The notes under the pieces were generated by a model. That model worked only from the letters and a program-made list of their open reading frames with translations, did no database searches and had not been told where the DNA came from. The translations under genes were made by a program, and so were the position numbers. DNA of 64,000 nucleotides, from assembly GCF_900188185.1 (NCBI RefSeq), contig NZ_FZPA01000013.1, positions 47,316 through 111,315 on the forward strand, read 5' to 3'. Positions 42,337-50,018 of this stretch are shown here, one piece after another (within the stretch, counting starts at the first letter, position 1; each line of letters starts with the position of its first letter). This DNA comes from Sphingopyxis indica. GTDB lineage: Bacteria > Pseudomonadota > Alphaproteobacteria > Sphingomonadales > Sphingomonadaceae.

Positions 42337-42723
42337 TTACTCCGGTGCGATTGAAGCGCCGGCATCCTTGAGCGCCGCGAACCCGCCGGGGACGTGGGCG
42401 ACATTCTCCACGCCCATATCCTTGAGTGATTTTGCGGCAAGCGCTGAGCGGGCGCCGGACCCACAATAGAGCACCAACCGCGATCCGGCGGCGAGTTTGG
42501 GATTGTGGGTGGGGCTTTGAGGATCGACCTGGAATTCCAGAAGGCCGCGCGGGACATGTACCGCACCAGACACCAGCCCTGACTTCGCGACTTCACCTGG
42601 CTCGCGGATGTCAACGAACCGTACCTCGGGATTGCCGACAAGTTTGGCTGCATCCTCAGGCGCGATAGTTTCGACAAGGGCATTCGCTTCAGAAACGAGC
42701 TGCTTCGAGGTGCGTGTTGGCAT
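42337..42723 (-). CDS. Rhodanese-like sulfurtransferase
   Basis: A 128-residue single-domain rhodanese. [20 protein letters not shown] is the N-terminal CDC25-like motif. [17 protein letters not shown] contains the catalytic Cys in a six-residue loop C-G-S-G-A-R typical of thiosulfate or persulfide sulfurtransferases. A GGAG site supports ATG 42723. It lies between the dioxygenase and lgt genes in one minus-strand operon. It probably moves sulfane sulfur between glutathione persulfide and thiosulfate, together with the neighbouring dioxygenase. Confidence 0.9.
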   Translation of the reverse strand: MPTRTSKQLVSEANALVETIAPEDAAKLVGNPEVRFVDIREPGEVAKSGLVSGAVHVPRGLLEFQVDPQSPTHNPKLAAGSRLVLYCGSGARSALAAKSLKDMGVENVAHVPGGFAALKDAGASIAPE

Positions 42724-42759
42724 CGACTTTCTCCTGTAAATGAACCTGTAGCGGATCGC

Positions 42760-43509
42760 TCAGCCCTGCTCGGACTTGCCGCCTATTTGGCGTAGCCGCT
42801 CCGGCAAATCTGTTGGGCAATCACCGCAAAGCTTGTTTGCCGGAACGGCAACGTCGATCTTCTTCGGGTAGGGAAGATCGAGAGCCGCCATGATCGCGAC
42901 AAATTCCTGAACGGTCTTGCCGGCAAGGCGCGGGTTTCGCTCACGCTCCTGCGCCACTGTCGTGATGTGGCGATGATTGTAGTCGTGAGCGGGGAAGATC
43001 AGACCGTCGCCCGGCAGCGTGAAAATCTTCTGCGTGACCGAGTGATAGAGCGTGGCGGCGTCACCGTTCTGGAAATCGGTCCGCCCACAGCCGTCGATCA
43101 GCAGGGCGTCGCCGGTGAAGGCGCGAAGACCATCGGGCTGATCGACCAGGTAGGTATGGTGGGCATCGGTGTGCCCCGGCGTAAACAGCGGCTGAAGCTT
43201 GAGCGCGCCGACGGTCAGGGGCTGGTCCTCGGCGACGCCGACGTCAGCGCACGGAAGGCTGTCCATGGCGGGGTACGCGATCTTGGAGCCGGTAAGGCTG
43301 CGCAGATAGCAGGCCGAGGTGACATGGTCCGCATGCACATGCGTCTCCAACGTATAGGCCAGTTCGAGATCCAGTTCCTGAAGTGCGGCAAGGTCGCGTT
43401 CGATCGTTTCGAGGACAGGATCGATGAGGACGGCTTTGCGCGTTTCCGGGCAGCCGAGGAGGTAGGTGTATGTCGAGGACTCGGGTTCGAACAACTGACG
43501 AAAGATCAT
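42760..43509 (-). CDS. Persulfide dioxygenase-like metallo-beta-lactamase-fold protein (ETHE1/Blh type)
   Basis: A 249-residue metalloprotein. The first metal motif is THVHADHVTSA (HxHxDH). Further ligands are GHTDAHHTY (His), FTGDALLIDGCGRTDFQ (Asp) and PAHDYNHR (His), as in mononuclear Fe persulfide dioxygenases. The start MIFRQLFEPESSTYTYLL is the family N-terminus. A C-terminal pair CGDC is present. It would oxidise glutathione persulfide to sulfite, feeding the TauE/SafE exporter upstream. It belongs to the BigR-type operon. Confidence 0.9.
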   Translation of the reverse strand: MIFRQLFEPESSTYTYLLGCPETRKAVLIDPVLETIERDLAALQELDLELAYTLETHVHADHVTSACYLRSLTGSKIAYPAMDSLPCADVGVAEDQPLTVGALKLQPLFTPGHTDAHHTYLVDQPDGLRAFTGDALLIDGCGRTDFQNGDAATLYHSVTQKIFTLPGDGLIFPAHDYNHRHITTVAQERERNPRLAGKTVQEFVAIMAALDLPYPKKIDVAVPANKLCGDCPTDLPERLRQIGGKSEQG

Positions 43510-43528
43510 GATCGGCCTCCAATGGTGC

Positions 43529-44308
43529 TTAGCTGCCGATCCCGCCCAGGCTGCGGAACAGCATGTAGGCGGCCACGGCCAGCAGGACGAAAGCGAAGAT
43601 GCGGGTGAGCAGGCCCTTATGATCGGCGAGCCGGATGGCCGTTTGCATGCCGGCCATGCCGCCAGCGACCCCGCCAGCGATGAAGAAGCCGGCCACGCGC
43701 CAGTCCACGAGGCCTGACAGGGCATAGTTGAAGGCTGTCGCCGAGCCGAACGCTCCCACCGAAAACAGCGACGATCCGACCGCGTTGAGGATGGGCATGC
43801 CGCTGCCGAGCATGATGCCGGGCACAATCAGGAAGCCGCCGCCGATGCCGAAGAACCCTGACAGCAGGCCGGCGAGAAGGCCGATCACCACGAGCCGGAC
43901 AGCGATTGGCCGCGTGATCCGCACGTCCGGATCGCCGCCGCCCGACTTGCCCCGCAGCATCGAAACCCCGACCACGATCATCACGCCCGCAAACAGCACC
44001 AGGAGGTGCTGACCCGCCACCATCTTGCCCAGGGTGGAGCCGACCAGAGCGCCGACGACACCCGATGCCCCGAAGACGAGGGCACAGGGCCACTTCACGG
44101 TTCCGGCCCGGGCGTGTTGGATCAGGTTGGCGAAGGCGTTGGCAGCGACCGCCAGCGCGCTCGTACCGATCGCGACGTGCGGGTCCTTCATGCCCACGAC
44201 ATACAGCAGCAATGGTAGGGCCAGGATCGAGCCGCCGCCGCCGATCACCCCGAGGGTGAAGCCAACGAGGACACCGGATATGAGCGTGAGGATGTCGACC
44301 AGTGTCAT
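43529..44308 (-). CDS. TauE/SafE-family sulfite exporter
   Basis: A 259-residue membrane permease with about eight hydrophobic segments and the two family repeats: LGVIGGGGSILALPLLLY and LSGFFGIGGGFLIVPGI. Members export sulfite or sulfoacetate. Its start overlaps the stop of the upstream YeeE-like gene by 4 bases. Downstream lies the persulfide dioxygenase, whose product is sulfite, so sulfite export is the likely role. Confidence 0.9.
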   Translation of the reverse strand: MTLVDILTLISGVLVGFTLGVIGGGGSILALPLLLYVVGMKDPHVAIGTSALAVAANAFANLIQHARAGTVKWPCALVFGASGVVGALVGSTLGKMVAGQHLLVLFAGVMIVVGVSMLRGKSGGGDPDVRITRPIAVRLVVIGLLAGLLSGFFGIGGGFLIVPGIMLGSGMPILNAVGSSLFSVGAFGSATAFNYALSGLVDWRVAGFFIAGGVAGGMAGMQTAIRLADHKGLLTRIFAFVLLAVAAYMLFRSLGGIGS

Positions 44309-44748
44309 AGTGCAGCTCCGGCCCTAGCCGCACGATAGTGTTCCTGAATGGCGAAGAGGCCCATGCCCACCAGCATCGCCACGATGAACACCAGCGCCGC
44401 CGGCGCCCCGAGGCTCAAAGCAACGAGGGCTGGGCCAGGGCAATAGCCGACGAGGCCCCATCCAACGCCGAACAAAGCCGCGCCGGAGAGAAGCTTCTTG
44501 TCCAGGGACCGGGACGATGGCCCATTAAACGTGGCTGCGAAAAGCGGAGCCTCGCGCCTTCGGCCGAGTGCAAATCCCAAGGCGGAAACGATGACGGCTG
44601 AGGCCAGTACCAGGGCCAGGCTCGGGTCCCACGACGGCGCGGCGACATCAAGAAACGCCAGCACCTTGCCTGGGCTAATCATGGCGGAAACGATCAGGCC
44701 GAAGCCGAAAATGAGCCCCGAGGCCAGCGCAATGAGCAGCTTCCTCAT
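44305..44748 (-). CDS. YeeE/YedE-like half transporter (DUF6691 type)
   Basis: A 147-residue membrane protein with about four segments. The start MRKLLIALASGLIFGFGLIV and the motif GVGWGLVGYCPGPALVALSL (Cys in the 'GYCPGP' loop) identify the second half of a split YeeE/YedE sulfur transporter. It overlaps the TauE/SafE gene by 4 bases and follows the first half-gene by 4 bases. The two halves together would import thiosulfate or move sulfane sulfur. Confidence 0.88.
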   Translation of the reverse strand: MRKLLIALASGLIFGFGLIVSAMISPGKVLAFLDVAAPSWDPSLALVLASAVIVSALGFALGRRREAPLFAATFNGPSSRSLDKKLLSGAALFGVGWGLVGYCPGPALVALSLGAPAALVFIVAMLVGMGLFAIQEHYRAARAGAAL

Positions 44749-44752
44749 TGTC

Positions 44753-45178
44753 TCAAAGCTCCACGACGTGCCGGGCAACGTACACAGTCGCAGCCGCCGT
44801 GATGAGGAAGACGCCGGTCGCGGCAAGCGAGCGGGGCGAAAGCCTCGCTATCCCGCAGACACCATGCCCGCTGGTGCAACCACTCCCAAGCCGAGTCCCA
44901 AATCCCACCAGAAGGCCGGCTGCGATCACGCCGGCGACTGGGGCCGGCGACGTGAGGTCCGGCAGCACGCCGCCCGCCGCCCGGTAAAGCAAGGGCGCAG
45001 CGAGCAGGCCGACCAGGAACATTCCGCGCCACGCCACATCGCCGCGGACGGGCGCAAGCACGCCCCCGACGATGCCACTGACTCCAGCAATGCGCCCGTT
45101 GGCGATCCACAGGAGGGATGCCGAGAGGCCGATGAGCGCGCCGCCCACGATGGCCGAAAATGGGGTGAACCCCTCCAT
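44753..45178 (-). CDS. YeeE/YedE-like half transporter, thiosulfate type
   Basis: A 141-residue membrane protein with about four segments. The conserved Cys motif is GSGCTSGHGVCGIARLS, characteristic of YeeE/YedE thiosulfate transporters. The second half is encoded immediately downstream, so the pair rebuilds one full transporter. It is the first transport gene after the BigR-like repressor, 2 bases from that gene's stop. Confidence 0.88.
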   Translation of the reverse strand: MEGFTPFSAIVGGALIGLSASLLWIANGRIAGVSGIVGGVLAPVRGDVAWRGMFLVGLLAAPLLYRAAGGVLPDLTSPAPVAGVIAAGLLVGFGTRLGSGCTSGHGVCGIARLSPRSLAATGVFLITAAATVYVARHVVEL

Positions 45179-45180
45179 CG

Positions 45181-45537
45181 TCAGGATTCTCCTTGTTCAG
45201 GATCGGCGCCAGCACAAAAGAGTGCGTAGAGTTCCGTCAGGATCGGCAGCACGCGTTCGGACGTGATGCGGTAGAAGATCGTTGTTTTCTCCCGCCGCGT
45301 GCCGACCAGGCCCTCGTCGCGCAGCGTGGCAAGGTGGCGGGACAAATTGGATTGTGTCAGCCCGAGGCGTTCGCCCAGTTCGGTTACCGACAGCTCCCCG
45401 CCGAGCAAGCTGCACAGGATCATCAGACGGTGCCGGCTCGCCAGCGAACGGAGGAACGCTTCCGCTTCGCCGGCCTTTTCCTCCAGAAGTTCTGGGGACA
45501 TCTTAACGAGAGAAGGTCGCACGATTGCTCCAGACAT
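45181..45537 (-). CDS. ArsR-family persulfide-sensing repressor (BigR/SqrR-like)
   Basis: A 118-residue winged-helix repressor (up to 131 if an earlier start is used). The recognition region is LSVTELGERLGLTQSNLSRH. Two cysteines suit BigR/SqrR sensing: LMILCSLLGGE in the N-terminal helix and LYALFCAGAD in the C-terminal helix, which form a di- or tetrasulfide with reactive sulfur. No metal site of the ArsR type is visible. ATG 45537 lies 3 bases from the TATATG dyad, so the message may be nearly leaderless; ATG 45501 is an alternative. It heads the whole sulfur operon. Confidence 0.87.
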   Translation of the reverse strand: MSGAIVRPSLVKMSPELLEEKAGEAEAFLRSLASRHRLMILCSLLGGELSVTELGERLGLTQSNLSRHLATLRDEGLVGTRREKTTIFYRITSERVLPILTELYALFCAGADPEQGES

Positions 45538-45539
45538 CT

Positions 45540-45554
45540 TATATGCAACATATA
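45540..45554. promoter_or_regulatory. Operator of the sulfur operon
   Basis: Perfect inverted repeat TATATG-CAA-CATATA immediately upstream of the BigR-like gene. It overlaps a plausible minus-strand promoter (-35 TTGATC near 45574-45569, 16-bp spacer, -10 TATATG). AT-rich dyads of this form are known BigR targets, so autorepression is likely. Confidence 0.65.
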
Positions 45555-45596
45555 TGATGGATGAGCGTTCGATCAAGCCAGCTTAGGAGATTTCCC

Positions 45597-45746
45597 GTGC
45601 GCTACTATTTCGCCAGACTATCGCGGCATCCTTCGAGGAAAGTGGTCCTGCGCGCTATTGAAGCGCTAGAGCGTGGGCGACCAATGCCGATCGACAAGGC
45701 TGCCGGTGGCGCTTCCAAGCTGCGCTGCGCGCAGGGCCAGATTTAG
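45597..45746 (+). CDS. Small hypothetical protein preceding the multicopper oxidase
   Basis: A 49-residue reading frame starting GTG 45597 after a good AGGAG site (VRYYFARLSRHPSRKVVLRA). Its stop TAG directly abuts the oxidase ATG, implying coupled translation. The sequence is basic, with no signal peptide. I do not recognise a family. It may be a short leader gene or a remnant of a longer one. Confidence 0.45.
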   Translation: MRYYFARLSRHPSRKVVLRAIEALERGRPMPIDKAAGGASKLRCAQGQI

Positions 45747-47219
45747 ATGCTCGATCGACGTTCACTGTTGGCCGGCGGAGCGGCACTGTTCGCCACCGCC
45801 GCTTGCTCGCGCTCCACGTCTTCCCTCGGCGGGGGCGGTGCAAACCCCCTCCCGATACCACCGCTCTTGGATGCGCAGCCTGGACGATCATTCGCGCTAC
45901 AGGTCCAGTCCGGAACGACTTCATTCTATCCGGGCCGTCCGAGCGACACGCTAGGGTATAACGGCAGCTATCTCGGACCGACGATCAGAGTGCGTCGCGG
46001 CGACGATGTGGCGGTTGCCGTGACCAACCGGCTCAAGGCGGACACGACTGTGCACTGGCACGGGCTTCTGATCCCTGGAGAGCTGGATGGCGGCCCCCAT
46101 CAGATCATCGCGCCGGGCGCGACCTGGCGACCGACGCTTCCGATCCGGCAGCCGGCAGCGACCCTCCTTTATCACTCACACGTCCATGGGTTGACGGCCG
46201 AGCAAGTCTATTCAGGTCTGGCAGGGGCGTTGCTGGTAACCGATGACGAAGAGCAGGGCTTGGGCCTCCCGTCAGAATATGGCGTGGACGACCTGCCCCT
46301 GCTCATCCAGGATCGCCAATTCGAAAATGGTCGCCTCGTCATGCCAGGCGGCATGATGGTCGCCATGCAGGGCCGGCGCGGCGACACGACCCTTGTGAAC
46401 GGAGCGGTAAACCCGCTGGCGGCAGTGCCAAACCGGTTGGTTCGCCTGCGGCTCGTCAACGCATCGAATGCCCGGATCTATGAGCTGTCGTTTTCCGATC
46501 AACGAAGCTTTTACTGGATCGGAACCGAAGGGGGGCTGCTCGAACGAGCAGTGGCATTGGAATCCATAACCTTGGCGCCGGGCCAGCGCGGCGAGCTTCT
46601 CGTGGACTTCACGGACGGCAGGCCCGCCTCGCTGGTAACGGCGGCTGATACCAACAGCGCGATGATGGGCGGCATGGGCATGATGGGGCGTGGCGCCGGG
46701 AGGACCGATGCCGCGGCGCCAGCGACCGTGCTGCGGTTTGAGCCGCGGCCGTCGGGACAGGCTCGTGCCAGCGGCGCCGTGCCGACCCTTCTGGCATCAC
46801 GAACTCGGCCCGATGCCAGCAAGGCGGTGCGCCGTCGCCGACTGATCCTCAACATGGGCATGGGCGGCATGATGGGCTCAGGAAACGGCGGTGGCGGCCT
46901 GACGATCAACGGCAAGCCATTCGACATTAATCGCATCGATGAGACGGTGAAGCTAGGCTCCACCGAAATATGGGAGGTGTCTGGCGAAATGATGCGCCAC
47001 CCGATCCATATTCACGGCGTCCACTTTGATGTTCTCACCCGTGGGGGCGGTCAGCCTGACGTTCTCGACCAGGGGTCGCGCGACACTGTCGTCGTCAAGG
47101 AGCCGGTGGAGCTTCTCATCCGATTTGATCAGCCGGCCAAGAGCGCTCCTTTCATGTATCACTGCCATATCCTTGAACATGAGGATAATGGAATGATGGG
47201 CCAGTTCAGTGTTGCGTAG
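45747..47219 (+). CDS. Multicopper oxidase (CueO/CopA-like)
   Basis: A 490-residue periplasmic oxidase that probably converts Cu(I) to Cu(II). All four copper motifs are present: TVHWHGLLI, LYHSHVHG, HPIHIHGVHF and the type-1 motif MYHCHILEHEDNGMM. The N-terminus has a twin-arginine pattern (LDRRSLLAGGAALF), and a Cys follows the signal (TAACSRS), so it could be lipid-anchored. Met-rich segments (MMGGMGMMGRG, NMGMGGMMGSG) suit Cu(I) binding. It opens the second copper block of the window. Confidence 0.93.
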   Translation: MLDRRSLLAGGAALFATAACSRSTSSLGGGGANPLPIPPLLDAQPGRSFALQVQSGTTSFYPGRPSDTLGYNGSYLGPTIRVRRGDDVAVAVTNRLKADTTVHWHGLLIPGELDGGPHQIIAPGATWRPTLPIRQPAATLLYHSHVHGLTAEQVYSGLAGALLVTDDEEQGLGLPSEYGVDDLPLLIQDRQFENGRLVMPGGMMVAMQGRRGDTTLVNGAVNPLAAVPNRLVRLRLVNASNARIYELSFSDQRSFYWIGTEGGLLERAVALESITLAPGQRGELLVDFTDGRPASLVTAADTNSAMMGGMGMMGRGAGRTDAAAPATVLRFEPRPSGQARASGAVPTLLASRTRPDASKAVRRRRLILNMGMGGMMGSGNGGGGLTINGKPFDINRIDETVKLGSTEIWEVSGEMMRHPIHIHGVHFDVLTRGGGQPDVLDQGSRDTVVVKEPVELLIRFDQPAKSAPFMYHCHILEHEDNGMMGQFSVA

Positions 47220-47411
47220 GCGGAGGCTCCCACTTCTGAAGAGTTTATGCAGCGTCTACCGTTCAACAGGAGAGCAACGTTGCCAAAAGAGCTTTTGCCG
47301 TATTTCTAATCGCGGTAACGATGCTGATGGGCGGCACCTCGCTAGCGGCAGGCCGATGACTGCCGCACATACAGGATCGCCTTGCGCTCGAGATGCTGAG
47401 CCCCGATCTTC

Positions 47412-47594
47412 TCAAAGATCATCGCGCATCTCCTGCAGCTCCGCGACGGGGCCGCCGTCGGCATGGGCGAGAAGCAGGCGCACGATCAATGGCGTCAGCG
47501 TCTGCCGCGTCGGCGCGGGCAGAGTCTGCCAACGCGGTGTCTGCGCGATCCCGGAACCGTGGGGCCTGGAGAACAGATCGAACTGAAACGTCAT
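47412..47594 (-). CDS. Small transposon-associated protein (remnant module)
   Basis: A 60-residue reading frame starting MTFQFDLFSRPHGSGIAQTP and containing WQTLPAPTRQTLTPLIVRLL. This 'FDLF...W..LP...R..L..L..RLL' pattern resembles the first small gene of recombinase-carrying mobile modules in Alphaproteobacteria. The recombinase expected downstream (to the left) is absent, and the multicopper oxidase gene lies there instead. It overlaps the next gene on the same strand in another frame, which is odd and may reflect decay. Confidence 0.5.
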   Translation of the reverse strand: MTFQFDLFSRPHGSGIAQTPRWQTLPAPTRQTLTPLIVRLLLAHADGGPVAELQEMRDDL

Positions 47595-47997
47595 GGACTT
47601 GCGCGGCATGGAGACCTCCCCGATGTAAGTCGTGAGAGCCCGATGCTGCGCCTGAAACCAATGAAGCCGAAACCGGCCGCGTCGCCTGCAGCAGCTTCAC
47701 CAAGGCAACCAGCGCGCCAATATTGACGCGGGGAGCGTGGTCGACACGCATCATGCTGCAAACCGCGCGGTCGAACATCCAGGCTGGGATCTCGAGCCAG
47801 CGATCGGCCGCCGATCCTGCGATGCTGCAACGGAAAACGCCGCACCCCGCGCGCTCGACTACTTCATGAATGTAAACCTGAAGCCCGGTCCAGGGATGCC
47901 ACTGATAAAGAACTTCGCGAACGTCGGTCCTATGGGCGTTCCGTCGTCTCGTTGTACAACACCGTGCGTCCCCACAGCAGCCTCGGCGGCATGGCAC
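47419..47997 (-). CDS. Transposon-module protein of unknown function, C-terminus uncertain
   Basis: A reading frame of up to 192 residues (GTG at 47997). The well-formed part is residues 20-130: HRTDVREVLYQWHPWTGLQV, then YIHEVVERAGCGVFRCSI and LEIPAWMFDRAVCSMMRVDH. I recognise this as a conserved hypothetical that precedes recombinase genes in alphaproteobacterial mobile modules. The last 60 residues are Arg/Ala/Asp-rich and run opposite the FDLF gene, so the natural stop may have been lost. The rest of the module is missing. Function is unknown. Confidence 0.5.
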   Translation of the reverse strand: MPCRRGCCGDARCCTTRRRNAHRTDVREVLYQWHPWTGLQVYIHEVVERAGCGVFRCSIAGSAADRWLEIPAWMFDRAVCSMMRVDHAPRVNIGALVALVKLLQATRPVSASLVSGAASGSHDLHRGGLHAAQVHDVSVRSVLQAPRFRDRADTALADSARADAADADAIDRAPASRPCRRRPRRGAAGDAR

Positions 47998-48173
47998 CCG
48001 CCGAGTTCACCAACCGCCCCCGTCAGGGGAATGAGGACACCGAAGCTAACTTATCAGCGGCCTGAAAACGGGGAGCACGTCATTCGCGGTCCGATATGCT
48101 GAATCAAGAAGCTCGACGGTCACCGACCAGGGGCTTAGGTCTTGGTTCAGCGAATGGGGATCACACTGACAAT

Positions 48174-49487
48174 ATGGCCACGCAACCCGACCAAATTACT
48201 ACCGGAGAGGATCACGGTGGCCTCGTTCGTCGTCTTATTGCCCGTTGGCGTGACGATCCTGGCGCAACCTACCGAAGCTGGTTTCTGTGGGACGAACGGT
48301 TGAAAAACTTCCGCTCGATCCGGCGTGGTATTGGCCAGGTCGTTGGTGAGATCGAGCGCGGCACGTTCGGCGTCGCCTACCGGGGATCGTCGCTCGAAAC
48401 GGTCGTTCATTCCGTCGCAGAGCAGCGTCAAATTTTCAAAGGCGCCGACCACGCCTTTCTCTGGAAACCGAAGCTCCGCATACCCGATATCTACGAAAAC
48501 CCGGAGAACCAGCGGGCGTTCGGTCACTTGCTCGACGCCTGTTCGTGTTGCGACACGGCCGAGGAAATTATTGGCCATATCCACACGATCGATCGCTTGA
48601 AGATCAAGGGGCTCGGGCCAGCGGTCGCCAACCTGCTCTATTTTCTTCACCCGACGCTGGTGCCGCCCTTCAACACCGCGATCGTCAAAGGCTACAACGC
48701 GCTGACCGGCGCGAAGGTGAAGCTCGGGAGCTGGGAGCATTTTCTGGCGATGCGGTCGGGTGTACTCGACTTGAACGATCGCCACCGCGACCTGCTATCG
48801 AACGACCTGGGTGCGATTGGCGGCTTGCTGTTCGACATCGGCTTCGATCGCTACCCGGCCCCTCCTCTCGATGTTAGCGGCGAGGCGCTGGCAAGTTGGG
48901 GACAACGGCTTGAGACGGCGCGCGAGGAGGCGCGCACGCTCAGCAAGGCGGCGCTACGCGAAGGCGAGAACGAGCGCACCCATACTGAAATCCAAGCATG
49001 GCTTCGCGATCTAGGACTCGCGCTCGGCTATGACGTGTGGATCGCATCGAACGACCGCAGCCGTGCCTTCAATGGATCGCCGTTGGGACATGGGTGCCTT
49101 GAGCGCCTGCCCGCCTCCATCGCAACCTCCAAGGGGGCGGATTCCATCCGTCTAATCGACGTGCTGTGGCTTGAGCGCGGCGGCGATCACGTCGCGGCAG
49201 CGTTCGAGGTCGAGCATTCGACGTCGATCTACTCGGGCATTGTGCGCATGCTCGACTTGGCGCTGAGCGGCAGCGACCTCCACGCGACCGCAGGGCTGTT
49301 TCTGGTCGCACCCGACGCCCGCGAGGCGGATGTCCGCGCGCAGTTACAGCGTCCCGCGTTCAGCCGCGTCGCCGATCTCGACATATCGTATCTTCCCTAC
49401 GGCGAGCTGGAGAGAAACCGCGAGGCCATCGCCCGGTTCGGCTCGGGGCTGAAAGCGATCAAAGCCATCTCCAGCAAGCTGGCTTGA
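48174..49487 (+). CDS. Putative nuclease-like protein with helix-hairpin-helix and PD-(D/E)xK-like region
   Basis: A 437-residue soluble protein. The N-terminal half (TYRSWFLWDERLKNFRSIRR) leads to a helix-hairpin-helix-like segment (IDRLKIKGLGPAVANLLYFL, then HPTLVPPFNTAIVKGYNAL) like that of HhH-GPD proteins. The C-terminal half holds HTEIQAWLRDLG, IRLIDVLWLERGGD and AAFEVEHSTSIYSGIVRMLD, a Glu...Asp...Glu-x-Glu pattern suggesting a restriction-endonuclease-like fold. ATG 48174 is chosen; upstream ATG 48096 lacks support. It stands alone between a transposon remnant and the copper genes. A defence or repair role is inference. Confidence 0.6.
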   Translation: MATQPDQITTGEDHGGLVRRLIARWRDDPGATYRSWFLWDERLKNFRSIRRGIGQVVGEIERGTFGVAYRGSSLETVVHSVAEQRQIFKGADHAFLWKPKLRIPDIYENPENQRAFGHLLDACSCCDTAEEIIGHIHTIDRLKIKGLGPAVANLLYFLHPTLVPPFNTAIVKGYNALTGAKVKLGSWEHFLAMRSGVLDLNDRHRDLLSNDLGAIGGLLFDIGFDRYPAPPLDVSGEALASWGQRLETAREEARTLSKAALREGENERTHTEIQAWLRDLGLALGYDVWIASNDRSRAFNGSPLGHGCLERLPASIATSKGADSIRLIDVLWLERGGDHVAAAFEVEHSTSIYSGIVRMLDLALSGSDLHATAGLFLVAPDAREADVRAQLQRPAFSRVADLDISYLPYGELERNREAIARFGSGLKAIKAISSKLA

Positions 49488-49556
49488 TCGATTGAGGTAA
49501 GGGGTACGCGCGCGCGCCGCGTATTTTCAAATGGGCGGGGGCTCAGCTGGAGATGA

Positions 49557-49892
49557 ATGATGCATCAGATCGATCCCGAGATGAAGGCGTGCATGGACGC
49601 CTGCCACGAATGCCATGTCACCTGCCTCCACATGGCGATGAACCATTGCCTTGAGGCGGGAGGCCGACATGCCGAGCCGCAGCACATGAAGATCATGGCC
49701 GATTGTGCGCAGATTTGCGCGGTCGCGATCGACTTCATGGCGCGGAAATCTGAGCATCACCGGCATATCTGCCGCGAGTGCGCCGAGATTTGCCGGGCGT
49801 GCGCGTCCAGCTGCGAAGGGCTGGACGGCATGGAGGATTGCGTCGCCGCGTGTCGCAAGTGCGCCGAGGCTTGCGACAAGATGGCCGCGTAA
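49557..49892 (+). CDS. Four-helix-bundle copper-storage protein (Csp-like)
   Basis: A 111-residue protein with 16 cysteines, most in CxxxC or CxxC spacing along predicted helices (ACMDACHECHVTC, DCAQICAV, ICRECAEICRACASSC, DCVAACRKCAEACDK). Such bundles line their core with thiolates and store many Cu(I) ions. There is no signal peptide, so this is a cytosolic Csp3-like member. ATG 49557 or 49560 is possible, with GGAG just upstream. It fits the surrounding copper genes. Confidence 0.9.
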   Translation: MMHQIDPEMKACMDACHECHVTCLHMAMNHCLEAGGRHAEPQHMKIMADCAQICAVAIDFMARKSEHHRHICRECAEICRACASSCEGLDGMEDCVAACRKCAEACDKMAA

Positions 49893-49943
49893 ATGGCCCG
49901 AGGGCGGCGCTTTCCCCGCCGCCCTCCCGTTACATTGCGAGCC

Positions 49944-49980
49944 AAGGCGCGTGAGACGGTGCGATGCACGGTCAGGGTTG
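49944..49980. repeat. Direct repeat A flanking the FTR1 gene
   Basis: Begins AAGGCGCGTGA and contains the dyad GTGC-GAT-GCAC. It matches repeat B at 52149-52185 closely, with small indels. The two lie on either side of the FTR1 permease gene. Confidence 0.6.
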
Positions 49981-50018
49981 CGGCAACGCTTTAGAGAGGG
50001 GCGTTGTCTGCCCTGCCG

